From Desulfobulbus oligotrophicus (lineage in GTDB: Bacteria > Desulfobacterota > Desulfobulbia > Desulfobulbales > Desulfobulbaceae), in NCBI RefSeq assembly GCF_016446285.1, contig NZ_CP054140.1, positions 2,275,501 through 2,339,500 on the forward strand: DNA of 64,000 bases, read 5' to 3'. The notes under the pieces were generated by a model. That model was not told the DNA's origin, ran no database searches, and saw only the letters and a list, made by a program, of their open reading frames with translations. Numbering within the stretch: the stretch's first letter is position 1; each line of letters starts with the position of its first letter. A program made the translations under genes and the position numbers. This document shows positions 45,265-53,624 of this stretch, piece after piece.

Positions 45265-45858
45265 TTATCGTTCCCTGACAAAGCTGCCAAAGGAAAACAG
45301 GCCGTCATTTATTTGAATTCGACTGAGTAGAGTGTTGTAATCTTCGTCAGATGTGCTCATTCCTCCGGTACTCCAGCTAAACGATCCGCCTATTCGATCT
45401 CCTTCGTTAAAAAAAAGGATACCTCCCTCCTCTTTTTTCAAGAGTTGCACGTCGATAAATCCTGAAAACTGTTTTTGGCGAAGGCGGAAAATAAGGTCCG
45501 GTAAAGGAATTTCCGATGATTTTAACGATGTCTTAGCTCTTTGAAAGAAAGGCATTTGTGCCCAGAAGTAGATAGCATTTGCATCCAGTTGATACACGTT
45601 AACCGAACAGCTGGAGCTGTAAAACGTGCTGCGAACAATTTCCAGAGATGGGGTAAGGTGGGCCTGTTGTCCTTTTTCCTGAATAAGATTGCTGATGATT
45701 TCCGATTCATTGAAATAAATCATCATTTCCATCCGAGCTGATCGGCAATAGATACTCCCGGTACCGATATCCCCCTGCATGTGCTCGATAAAACGTTCCA
45801 GTTGGAGGTAATAACTATTGAGCCCTTCCAGGTAGGGTTTTTCACGAGGTATGAGCAT
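45265..45858 (-). CDS. Hypothetical protein, possible DUF4388/PATAN-like domain
   Basis: This is a 197-residue soluble protein of unknown function. A central-to-C-terminal segment (QFSGFIDVQLLKKEEGGILF and FNEGDRIGGSF) resembles the DUF4388/PATAN pattern, where a sheet ends in a readout of the form G-x-L-x-F-x-x-G. It lacks membrane spans and signal. In deltaproteobacteria such proteins accompany regulators, but no partner is adjacent. It is convergent with rlmN. Confidence 0.45.
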   Translation of the reverse strand: MLIPREKPYLEGLNSYYLQLERFIEHMQGDIGTGSIYCRSARMEMMIYFNESEIISNLIQEKGQQAHLTPSLEIVRSTFYSSSCSVNVYQLDANAIYFWAQMPFFQRAKTSLKSSEIPLPDLIFRLRQKQFSGFIDVQLLKKEEGGILFFNEGDRIGGSFSWSTGGMSTSDEDYNTLLSRIQINDGLFSFGSFVRER

Positions 45859-45918
45859 AGATCAGATGATACATGCAACCGGGAAGAGTGCTGGATGAGT
45901 GTTGACGGCAGGAAAAGT

Positions 45919-46098
45919 TCATTGATTAAGTGAACTCTGTTCAGACGCGTTTACCGGATCTGTCACGTGACCGGTTCGTTTCCTGACCACAACGATGATA
46001 TGGCCGCACTCCTGGCAGGAAAAACGAGCCCTGTCCCCTTTCATTTTAGATTCATCAACATTGTATTTTTTTGAACACTCTTCACAGATGGCCAGCAT
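45919..46098 (-). CDS. Small zinc-ribbon protein (MJ0042 type)
   Basis: This is a 59-residue protein from ATG 46098, where GGAGGA lies 8 bases upstream; a longer frame to 46152 adds an unlikely N-terminus. Cysteines C5, C8 and C28, C31 in CEEC...CQEC make one zinc ribbon, followed by a basic and acidic tail. The MJ0042-like N-terminus (CEECSKKYNVDESKMKGD) is common in deltaproteobacterial regulatory proteins. The function is unknown. Confidence 0.7.
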   Translation of the reverse strand: MLAICEECSKKYNVDESKMKGDRARFSCQECGHIIVVVRKRTGHVTDPVNASEQSSLNQ

Positions 46099-46198
46099 GG
46101 GGAATCCTCCGATTTTAAACGTACCAGGACCTGACAGGTGTTGGTACGTCACAACATGACTATCAGGTCTCCATGCTTTCTTATAGGACGTCCGGAGG

Positions 46199-46284
46199 TA
46201 TCGGTCAAATTAAAATGCTACGTATGAATAAGCTTCTTGCCCGTTGTACCGGCTTTTGTCAGTGACAAAAGTGCTTGACCGATA
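46199..46284. repeat. Nested inverted repeats between flavodoxin and zinc-ribbon genes
   Basis: TATCGGTCAA (46199-46208) and TTGACCGATA (46275-46284) are perfect 10-base inverted ends. Inside lies CTTTTGTCA-G-TGACAAAAG (46253-46271), a perfect 9-base palindrome with a one-base centre. The ends bracket 86 bases in the gap ahead of the zinc-ribbon start (46098). A small nonautonomous element, an operator, or a folded leader are possible. Confidence 0.45.
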
Positions 46285-46302
46285 TTGTCGGCAGTTCAGG
46301 GG

Positions 46303-46878
46303 TTAACTGTGAATTTTTTTTAAGAGCCATGCCATATTTTTGCCCAGCTCCTGCATTGTTGCAATGCCTTCCTTGTCATCAGCCACTTCTCCTTTTTCCC
46401 GGCCAAAGCCAATATTCCAGTAAGAAGACCCGACTATGATCATCTGGCTTATTGTGAAGAAATGGTTAATGGAGTCAAAGGCGTGAATGCCGCCGGCGCG
46501 ACGCTGGGTGACGATAGCTGCGCCGAGTTTTCTTTTGAACATATCGTTGTTTGCCCGCGAAGTCATCCCGGCACGATCGATAAGCGCTTTGGTTTCACAG
46601 GAAATATCTGCAAAGTAAGTGGGAGAGGCAATAACGATGGCATCAGCAGCTGTCATCTTTTCAATGCACAGGTTGATACAATCATGATCAACGATGCACC
46701 GACCGTTTTTTCGCTTGAAACATTGGTAGCAGGCAATACATCCATGGGGGTGTTCGCCTGCCAGCTGAACTGCTTCCGTGGTAATTCCCTCCTTCTTGAG
46801 CTCTTCAAACAAGAAGTTGATCATGAGAGCAGTATTCCCATTTTTACGGGCACTTCCGTTAAAAGCAACAACATGCAT
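46303..46878 (-). CDS. Flavodoxin-like NAD(P)H-dependent FMN reductase / iron-sulfur flavoprotein type
   Basis: This is a 191-residue protein of the NADPH-dependent FMN reductase family. It has an N-terminal phosphate loop (FNGSARKNGNT), a cysteine-bearing segment CIACYQCFKRKNGRCIVDHD typical of iron-sulfur-flavoprotein-like members, and IVIASPTYFADISCETKALI. The redox partner is unknown. It is a cytoplasmic electron carrier or reductase of anaerobes. Confidence 0.85.
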   Translation of the reverse strand: MHVVAFNGSARKNGNTALMINFLFEELKKEGITTEAVQLAGEHPHGCIACYQCFKRKNGRCIVDHDCINLCIEKMTAADAIVIASPTYFADISCETKALIDRAGMTSRANNDMFKRKLGAAIVTQRRAGGIHAFDSINHFFTISQMIIVGSSYWNIGFGREKGEVADDKEGIATMQELGKNMAWLLKKIHS

Positions 46879-47363
46879 GGCATTTCCTCTTTTTGTATAT
46901 CTGCAGCGAGCGCGAAGGGTCGACAGAGGCCTGTCCTTTTGGACAAAAGAAACAGGAAATTTTTGTTTGGATCAAAAGTCGTTTGAATGACCAGAAGATG
47001 CAATCAATTGGTTTGTCTGCGTTGATTTTGAAATTGGCTTAATGGATTTTTGTTTAAAAAGCAAGGAATTACAGAGTTCGGCCTGTTTTTGTTGAGGTAT
47101 CCGGAACATGGAATGCTTATCAAAAAAATATTCACAGGATCTGGTTTTGTTTATATTGGAAAATAACGGCAAAATGCATTAACCGCTCTTGAATATTCAA
47201 ATTTATCAATTTCCTGTTGACAGAGAGGATGCGGTATATTTCCATCAGCATGGCCAAAAGAGCCAAGCTACCATCTGATAGAGCAACATGCGTTCTGTCA
47301 GGCGATACGTTAAAAAGTGGGTCCACATCCTGTGTACTCTTAACCCGTTTTATAGGTAACACC
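46879..47363. other. Intergenic region, no gene supported
   Basis: This is 485 AT-rich bases between the divergent flavodoxin-like and LysW-like genes. Open frames here are short and show no protein-like composition. TTGACA at 47217-47222 has only a 12-base spacer to TATATT, so it is not a convincing promoter. Upstream of the flavodoxin-like gene there is a stem-like CCTGTCC-TTTT-GGACAAA near 46930. Confidence 0.4.
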
Positions 47364-47597
47364 ATGGTGAACAGAGACAATGATGAAGAAGATGTGCAGA
47401 TTGAAGAGTGCGTAATCTGTGGCGGTGATATTGTTGTTGATGAGTTTTGCGAGGAAGAGGATATGGTGTACTGCAATGACTGCGAGACCGAATTTTTGAT
47501 TCGATCCCTCGACCCGCTGCGACTCGAACCAATGGATATTGATCCTGACGATGACATTGATGCGCTGGACGACCGATATGATGAGGATTATTCGTAA
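47364..47597 (+). CDS. Acidic LysW-like zinc-ribbon protein
   Basis: This is a 77-residue, very acidic protein from ATG 47364. A zinc ribbon is formed by C16, C19, C37 and C40 (ECVICGG...YCNDCETEFLI), followed by RSLDPLRLEP and an Asp/Glu-rich tail. This follows the LysW/ArgW amino-group carrier pattern, in which a C-terminal Glu (EDWGE) is loaded with substrate. Here the chain ends RYDEDYS without that ending, so carrier function is doubtful. The aspartate kinase gene suggests a normal lysine pathway. It lies 75 bases before the arginase-like gene in the same direction. Confidence 0.55.
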   Translation: MVNRDNDEEDVQIEECVICGGDIVVDEFCEEEDMVYCNDCETEFLIRSLDPLRLEPMDIDPDDDIDALDDRYDEDYS

Positions 47598-47672
47598 CGC
47601 TGACACAACTCCTGCATGATATACCGATGAAACCGATCGTTTGGTTACTTCATTGTTGTTTGAGGAGGAAAA

Positions 47673-48509
47673 ATGGATTTTCTTAATCTGCCAAGTAAAA
47701 AATCTTTTTACAATGCTGCTAAAGCAGTCATTTTTCCTGTTCCGTTTAGGGGGACGGGCAGAACAGCGGGAATGGAAAAGGGACCCGAGTCCATCCTTCA
47801 GGCATCGCATACGCTCTTTCCCTATGATGTTGAAACCGACACCGATCTAAACGAGCTGGCTCTGTTCACTCTGGAACCGATAGCTTGCCCGGAACAACCG
47901 CACGATGCGCTGGACGATCTGGCCGGTCAGGGAAGTTCGCACTTCAAAAAAGGGAAATTAGTGGCTGCTCTTGGTGGCAGCCACATGATCAGTGAAGGAC
48001 TTGTTCGTGCTGCAATGACCCGAGAGAACAATCTTAGTATTCTACATTTAGGCGCTCACCCCCATCACATCGACCCTGTTACCGGTAAACCGGATACCAT
48101 GGCACGTATCAAAGAGACATGCATGGTCTCACATGTCGGGATTCGCAGTATGTCTAAAGCTGAAAAGAAAAAGATACATATTGATAATCTGGTCTTTGCC
48201 CGTGACCTTTACAACAATGGCCTTAACGCTGCGGTTGACGCTATTGATATACTCAGTGAGACAGTGTATCTCGCCATTAATCTTGATATCCTTGATCCCG
48301 CGTACATGCCTGCTGTTGTTCATCCAGAGCCGGGTGGTCTGGACTGGTATACACTGAACAACCTGATCCGGATGGTAGCTCGGGAAAAAACGATTATCGG
48401 TTTTGATGTCACCGGACTTGTTCCACAGAAACAAGGATTGCCTGCCCATATCCTGGCCGCAAAATTGGTCTACAAGACGTTGATTTACTGTTTGCGCAGC
48501 AACCGTTAA
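47673..48509 (+). CDS. Arginase/agmatinase-fold protein with altered metal site
   Basis: This is a 278-residue ureohydrolase-family protein. The frame matches the family in order: PVPFRGTGRTAGMEKGP, LGGSHMISEGLV, ILHLGAHPHHID, VSHVGIRSM and YLAINLDILDP, with VVHPEPGGL after. Of the six metal ligands in arginase (H; D, H, D; D, D), only H104, H129 and D205 are in place. The others are G127, H131 and N203. A lost or changed activity is likely. It may be a pseudoenzyme, or an enzyme with another metal or substrate. Confidence 0.75.
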   Translation: MDFLNLPSKKSFYNAAKAVIFPVPFRGTGRTAGMEKGPESILQASHTLFPYDVETDTDLNELALFTLEPIACPEQPHDALDDLAGQGSSHFKKGKLVAALGGSHMISEGLVRAAMTRENNLSILHLGAHPHHIDPVTGKPDTMARIKETCMVSHVGIRSMSKAEKKKIHIDNLVFARDLYNNGLNAAVDAIDILSETVYLAINLDILDPAYMPAVVHPEPGGLDWYTLNNLIRMVAREKTIIGFDVTGLVPQKQGLPAHILAAKLVYKTLIYCLRSNR

Positions 48510-48567
48510 GGTTTTGTTAAAACAGCGGTCCGTTTCAATGTGGTGTTAAGGTGAGGGAAACAACAGA

Positions 48568-49413
48568 TTATGCATCATCCATCAGGTAGTCTGTAAAGAA
48601 ACCGGTTGCGCCGGCAGCAAAAAGTTGACGTTGACGCAGCACATCATTTACCGTGAAAACATTAACCCGGATTCCGATTGAACGAACGACATGGATCAGA
48701 TCGGCATCAACGATCTGATCTGACGGATGATAAGCGCACACCCCCAGGTTCTGAAGATAAGAAAGAAGATCCGGAGGATGGCTCCCCTCCTGGAGTGCGG
48801 CAGTGGCTAAGTGTGGAGCAAGCCATTGGCACATTCGTAACATACTGTGATTAAAAGATGAAAGAACGACCTGCTGTCCTGTTGCTGTGACCGCTACATC
48901 GTGAATAACTTCCGCAACCAGGGCTTCATTGAGTCGGGTTGTGCCCATTTCTTTGATTTCGATATTCAGAGGCATGTTGTTGGTAACAGCCCAATACAAC
49001 ACCCGGCGTAACGACGGCAAGCGCTGCGGCATCAGGGCCAGCAACTCTCGACGGTCCACCCTGCCCTGCTCAATAGTATCAAAAGGATCGGTTTCCAGGA
49101 ACCAGGAGCCGACATCCAGCTGACTGAGTTGAACATATCGCCAATCGTGAACAGCCAGACTACGCTGATCAACTTCAAAAGCCTTGGCAACCGCATCACT
49201 GGTACGCCACAGCAGCTGATCATGGAAGACGACAGCAACTCCGTCAGCACTTAATCGAACGTCCAGTTCGATCATATCACAACGTCCGAGGCTGGCGGCA
49301 AAGGCACAAAGAGTATTTTCCGGAAAACAGGCCCGATGTCCTCGATGAGCGATAATGATCGGATGGCGCTCAAATTGGTCAAACAATGAATGTTTACCGC
49401 CATCGGTCTTCAT
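48568..49413 (-). CDS. Glycerophosphodiester phosphodiesterase family protein
   Basis: This is a 281-residue GDPD-type TIM-barrel enzyme that releases glycerol-3-phosphate from deacylated phospholipids. It has IIAHRGHRACFPENTLCAF (HRG and E), IELDVRLSADGVAVVFHDQL (ExD and H), and the C-terminal NVFTVND. No signal peptide is seen, so it is the cytosolic UgpQ type. It is the last gene of a minus-strand run with gmhB, waaF and the YcaO gene. Confidence 0.9.
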   Translation of the reverse strand: MKTDGGKHSLFDQFERHPIIIAHRGHRACFPENTLCAFAASLGRCDMIELDVRLSADGVAVVFHDQLLWRTSDAVAKAFEVDQRSLAVHDWRYVQLSQLDVGSWFLETDPFDTIEQGRVDRRELLALMPQRLPSLRRVLYWAVTNNMPLNIEIKEMGTTRLNEALVAEVIHDVAVTATGQQVVLSSFNHSMLRMCQWLAPHLATAALQEGSHPPDLLSYLQNLGVCAYHPSDQIVDADLIHVVRSIGIRVNVFTVNDVLRQRQLFAAGATGFFTDYLMDDA

Positions 49414-49422
49414 TGCTTCACG

Positions 49423-50058
49423 TTATTGCCGGTTGTATATGTTTTTTGAGTGGTTGAACACCCTTTCACGGGCAATAATCCACTGTACTGCTTCGGCAAG
49501 ATCATCTGCAACATGATCAGGTTGTACAGTCTCTTCCTGTGCAACGTAACACAGTTCTCCCCGGCCATAACCGGTCAACACCAAAATAGTTCGAGCCTGC
49601 ACTGCTGCTCCACAGCGAAGATCAGACCAGCGGTCGCCAACTACGTATGATCTTCGTAAGTCCAGTTTTAATTCCCGGGCAGCCTGTTCGAGCAGGCCGG
49701 TCTTTGGTTTACGGCAGTTGCAACGCAGCCGATACTGTTCCACTCTGGATTCCGGATGGTGCGGGCATACATAAAGACCATCGACATGGGCCCCATCCTG
49801 TGCCAACAGGCGATCCATCTTTGCATGAACAGCTGTAAGAAGCGATTCGGGAAAATATCCTCGTCCCACTCCAGATTGATTGGTCACCACAACCACCGGC
49901 AGGCCGAATTCATTCAGTTGACGGATGGCATGCCCAACTCCTGGGAGCAGCTGGAATCGACCGAGATCATTGATATATCCCATTTGCTCATTGATGGTGC
50001 CATCACGGTCAAGAAAGACAGCCGGCGCACCGGGAACATCCTTTGCTGAAGACATCAT
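49423..50058 (-). CDS. gmhB: D-glycero-D-manno-heptose 1,7-bisphosphate phosphatase
   Basis: This HAD-family phosphatase removes the C7 phosphate in ADP-heptose synthesis for LPS core. It is 211 residues: VFLDRDGTINEQMGYIND (DxD nucleophile), VVTNQSGVGRGYF, the zinc loop CPHHPES...CNCRKPKTG and VVGDRWSDLRCG. It lies 9 bases after waaF, which uses the product, so an LPS-core operon is supported. An ATG at 50055 is an equal start. Confidence 0.93.
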   Translation of the reverse strand: MMSSAKDVPGAPAVFLDRDGTINEQMGYINDLGRFQLLPGVGHAIRQLNEFGLPVVVVTNQSGVGRGYFPESLLTAVHAKMDRLLAQDGAHVDGLYVCPHHPESRVEQYRLRCNCRKPKTGLLEQAARELKLDLRRSYVVGDRWSDLRCGAAVQARTILVLTGYGRGELCYVAQEETVQPDHVADDLAEAVQWIIARERVFNHSKNIYNRQ

Positions 50059-50067
50059 TGCATTCCC

Positions 50068-51129
50068 TCATGATCCTTTAAGCATGTGTAGAACTGCTGA
50101 GCAGACTTCTTTGCTGTCAATCAGCCTCATACATCGAAAATGTTTTTCCGGGCATTGACTTTTTTTGCAGGGGCTGCAGGGAAGCGGCCGTCGGATTACT
50201 TCGGCGTTGTCGGAAAAAGGTCCGGTAGCAATGTGATCAGTGGAGCCAAAGATGGCAACCAAAGGTGTGTGTAATGCGGCGGCTACATGCATCAAGCCGG
50301 AATCGTTTGTCACAAAGACATCACATTCGCCAATAAGAGCCATGGCTTCAATTAAAGTTGTTGTTCCGGTCAGATCAATGATCTGAGGGGCGGCTATGGT
50401 TGCCAGATTTTTGATTGTGGCGGCAGTTTCTTTATCAGCAGTACTGCCAAAAAGTAAAAAAACGGCATGAGTCTTCTGCGCCAACCTGTCCGCCAGATCG
50501 GCAAATTTTTCTGCCGGCCAGCGTTTAGCCGGACCAAAAGCAGCACCAGGATTAAAACCGATGACCGGGACACGACCTGTCGTGTTACCGATGTATTGAC
50601 TGATTTTCTGTTTAGCCTGGTCGATCTGATCACCGGGAACATACAGTTCCAACTCCGTTGGAGCCGGGGTACAGCCTAACCCCTGCATGATTCTTTGATA
50701 ATAGTTAACCTCATGTTTCTTGTTTAACTCATTGATTCTTCGGACACCATGGGTCAGAAGCAATCCCCGCCCATCAGTGGTGTACCCCCCCCGAACCGGA
50801 ATACCGGCCAGTAAGGTCAGCAGTGCCGCTTCAAAGGCGTTTTGTAAAAGTATGGCACAGTCGAACTGCTTTTCACGCAACTCGGCTGCCAGCTGCAGGA
50901 ATCCTCTGATCCCTCTGTGCCGCCCCTTTTTTTCATAAAGTATAATTTGATCAACTCGCGGACTAAAACGAAAAACATCGCTGACCCAGGGGTGAACCAA
51001 CATGGTAATTTCACTGTCAGGGAAATTTTCACGAATGGTGCGCACCGCCGGGGTTGTCATGATGGCATCCCCAATCCAGTTGGTGGAACGAATCAGGATT
51101 TTTTGAGGATGATGCGGCAGCGGGTTCAT
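50068..51129 (-). CDS. waaF: Lipopolysaccharide heptosyltransferase II
   Basis: This GT9 glycosyltransferase adds the second heptose to the LPS inner core at the inner membrane. It is 353 residues: ILIRSTNWIGDAIMTTPAVR at the N-terminus, GFNPGAAFGPAKRWPAEKFA in the middle, DVFVTNDSGLMHVAAAL and VAIFGSTDHIATGPF near the end, with RPLPCSPCKKSQCPEKHFRCM, the Cys-rich tail of WaaF. The start overlaps the end of the YcaO gene by 4 bases. Confidence 0.94.
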   Translation of the reverse strand: MNPLPHHPQKILIRSTNWIGDAIMTTPAVRTIRENFPDSEITMLVHPWVSDVFRFSPRVDQIILYEKKGRHRGIRGFLQLAAELREKQFDCAILLQNAFEAALLTLLAGIPVRGGYTTDGRGLLLTHGVRRINELNKKHEVNYYQRIMQGLGCTPAPTELELYVPGDQIDQAKQKISQYIGNTTGRVPVIGFNPGAAFGPAKRWPAEKFADLADRLAQKTHAVFLLFGSTADKETAATIKNLATIAAPQIIDLTGTTTLIEAMALIGECDVFVTNDSGLMHVAAALHTPLVAIFGSTDHIATGPFSDNAEVIRRPLPCSPCKKSQCPEKHFRCMRLIDSKEVCSAVLHMLKGS

Positions 51130-52892
51130 GCCTGTTCCTTATCCGGGGTTGCATTGATCAGTAATTCAGCCAGATTTTCAGCGGCAAAGATAATCGAACT
51201 GTCCAGAGACAGGGCCGTTTCATACTGACTGATAGCCTCCTGGTATGCCCCGATTTTTTCCAGGTTAAGGGCTAAGTTGGCATAATCGATGGCTGACATG
51301 GGGTTTAAAGTAACAGCACGACGAAAAGATTCTACAGCTTCAGCGTATCGGCCGGTTTTGAAATAACAAACTCCAAGCGTATTATGAATATCCGGTCGCT
51401 CTTCATCATACACCAACCCCTGGCTCAGCACTTCTATGGCTTCAGCAAATTGTCCCTGATCTCGAAAACACAAACCAAGATATGAGCAGAGATACGGGAT
51501 ATCTTCCCCGGCCGGTTGCAGGTCAAGTGCCTTTTGAAAGCAGGTGAGTGCTGCTTCAACAGCCCCCTTTTCATACAGATTGCGCCCTCGATAAAACTGG
51601 AGATAATAGGCATCGGGCAACATCTCCTGCATACTGTCCAGTTTCGCATCAAGGGCATCAGCAGTCAGCAGTTCCGCAGCCAATTTTGCTGCAAAAAGAG
51701 CAGCCTTTCCCTCCATTGCCCGTTCACGAAAATGAGCACCGGGAACCACTGTATAGACGGCCGGAATCTGCAGTTGCGGATGCGTGACATCAACAACGAA
51801 CACCTCCATATCAACGTCTTTGAGGGCTTCCACACAGTTTTTGATCTCCTCCAAGATGTCTTCATGGTGGCAATCAGCCATCAGTTGCAGAGGTATAGTG
51901 TCAGGAGTCTCAACAACGTGTGCCACCTCTTTTAACTCAGAGGGTTTAGGTAAACCACTAGCCACGTAATTGGATCCGCTGTTAAAGTCACCGGCCAACT
52001 GCGCAACTTCGGTCAGTGCCCGGATCATCGCCTTGGCCGCATCCGGCGCAGTGCCTGCGGTGTACACAATTTCACTGAGATGAGGAAACGTGTTAGGATC
52101 ATAGGCCAGGGCTGCTACAGTTGGTATTCCGGTGTTTAGTGAAAAGTCATTCAGGTAAACTTCAATACCGTTTTGTTGAAATTTCGCCAGTAACGCCCTG
52201 GCTACCGGATCAGTGATCGATGTGAAATCTATGGCTGGCGTAACAAGACGGTCCCTTGAGATCAGAGCACAGACATGTCGCTCAACGACCTCGCTTACAC
52301 CCTGAACGATAGCCTCTTCATTGGTGTTGCCTGCTGAAGATCCATTGAATTCATTTATTGCATAAAACCAGGAAAACGGGATTAACAGCGGCATGCTGTC
52401 AGCAAGGCGTAACGACCAGACCCACCGCAATGGCAACCCGGTCAGCAACTTCTCCAGCAACTCGGGGCTGAGCTCGGTATCATGAACAGATTTAAGCAGA
52501 AATTCGATGGGTACAACCGGATACCCCTGAGATTTCAAGGTTGCATAATCACCGATAAGAAAATTTTCAGTGTTCTTTAAAAAACTGAACAAGCTGAATC
52601 GTTCAGCCAGTTCCATACAGGCACTGGCTTGTGCCTGCTCCGGGGTCGAGCCTTTCCCCATTTGTTTTTTATTACCGATAACTTTTTGGGCATCACTCCC
52701 GCACACGGAAAAATAAACAGGAATGTCCAACCTGCCCGTATCTATACGGCGCACTTCTTTGAGAACATCAAGTTTGGTGAGACGTAATCGTTCAAGAAAT
52801 CGAGAGACTGTTTCTGCAGGTGTACAGGCTTTATCCTGATCATAGGTGTACTGTTTACGGCATGATTTGAGCGTTATTATGCGAGGTTTCAT
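51126..52892 (-). CDS. YcaO-domain protein with C-terminal TPR repeats
   Basis: This is a 588-residue cytoplasmic protein. Residues about 65-400 form a YcaO ATP-dependent cyclodehydratase/thioamidation-type domain with the ATP-site patterns ASACMELAERFS, EEAIVQGVSEVVERHVCAL and RALTEVAQLA. Residues about 425-588 hold at least four TPR units (YYLQFYRGRNLYEKGAVEAA; PYLCSYLGLCFRDQGQFAEA; DIHNTLGVCYFKTGRYAEAV; AIDYANLALNLEKIGAYQEA). No TfuA partner, precursor peptide or RiPP gene is adjacent. It is coupled to waaF by a 4-base overlap. The substrate is unknown; E. coli YcaO is linked to RimO activity. Confidence 0.85.
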   Translation of the reverse strand: MKPRIITLKSCRKQYTYDQDKACTPAETVSRFLERLRLTKLDVLKEVRRIDTGRLDIPVYFSVCGSDAQKVIGNKKQMGKGSTPEQAQASACMELAERFSLFSFLKNTENFLIGDYATLKSQGYPVVPIEFLLKSVHDTELSPELLEKLLTGLPLRWVWSLRLADSMPLLIPFSWFYAINEFNGSSAGNTNEEAIVQGVSEVVERHVCALISRDRLVTPAIDFTSITDPVARALLAKFQQNGIEVYLNDFSLNTGIPTVAALAYDPNTFPHLSEIVYTAGTAPDAAKAMIRALTEVAQLAGDFNSGSNYVASGLPKPSELKEVAHVVETPDTIPLQLMADCHHEDILEEIKNCVEALKDVDMEVFVVDVTHPQLQIPAVYTVVPGAHFRERAMEGKAALFAAKLAAELLTADALDAKLDSMQEMLPDAYYLQFYRGRNLYEKGAVEAALTCFQKALDLQPAGEDIPYLCSYLGLCFRDQGQFAEAIEVLSQGLVYDEERPDIHNTLGVCYFKTGRYAEAVESFRRAVTLNPMSAIDYANLALNLEKIGAYQEAISQYETALSLDSSIIFAAENLAELLINATPDKEQA

Positions 52893-52985
52893 GAAATCAC
52901 GTGTTAAAAAATGGAGAGGGCCGCTCCTGCTGCGCCCAGAAAATCGGCATGCTTGAGGCAGCTGTACAGCTGTTATCTCTTGTGC

Positions 52986-53489
52986 CTATGTGCTCTTATA
53001 TACCGGGGTTAGGCAGGTCATGCGGCTCACTCGGGTTGTCCAGGATGCTCCATGGGGGGTCAGAATGAGTTGACGGTCTGTGGCATGATCTTTCATTATT
53101 TCAATATCTAAACGAACAGGAGGGACAGATGAACCAAGGCGATCCGGCCATTCAACAATACACAGTCCGTTTTGAGTGAACACCTCGAGCAACCCGGCCG
53201 CTTCGACATCATCTTCATCCCGCAATCGGTATAAATCCATGTGGAAGATAGGGATTTTGCCACGATATTCATGCAAGAGAGAAAACGAAGGGCTGGAGAC
53301 GTACTGGTCCTCGCCGACGTCCAAAGCTGTGGCGAGCAGTTGGGTTAAGGTAGTTTTACCGGCACCCAGCTCCCCGTAAAGAAGAATAATGTCTCCCGGC
53401 TCTATACTCTGAGCAACAGCCTCGGTAATCGCCTTCAGATCCTCCGTACCGGCACATGTCATCTGCCATGATTTTGTTGCCTGTTTCAT
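52986..53489 (-). CDS. tsaE: tRNA threonylcarbamoyladenosine biosynthesis ATPase
   Basis: This P-loop ATPase supports the TsaB-TsaD complex in t6A37 synthesis. From ATG 53489 it is 167 residues; a TTG at 53531 would add 14. Motifs: IILLYGELGAGKTTLTQLLA, SSPSFSLLHEYRGKIPIFHM, DLYRLRD and IVEWPDRLG, all TsaE-type. It serves the same pathway as the tsaC-like gene at 6.8 kb. Confidence 0.92.
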   Translation of the reverse strand: MKQATKSWQMTCAGTEDLKAITEAVAQSIEPGDIILLYGELGAGKTTLTQLLATALDVGEDQYVSSPSFSLLHEYRGKIPIFHMDLYRLRDEDDVEAAGLLEVFTQNGLCIVEWPDRLGSSVPPVRLDIEIMKDHATDRQLILTPHGASWTTRVSRMTCLTPVYKST

Positions 53490-53624
53490 TTTATCAAACA
53501 ACTGATCATTGCCATTTGAGTTGCAGTTCAAGTCTTTGTGTTTATCAACAGACGTTTAACCATTTTCTTAACAAAAAAACCATTCGGAACTTGGCCTTTG
53601 CATTGATCGTTTTTTGACGAAATA

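Noticed and set aside
47217-47246. Promoter TTGACA...TATATT before the LysW-like gene
   Set aside because: The spacer is only 12 bases, too short for a sigma-70 promoter.
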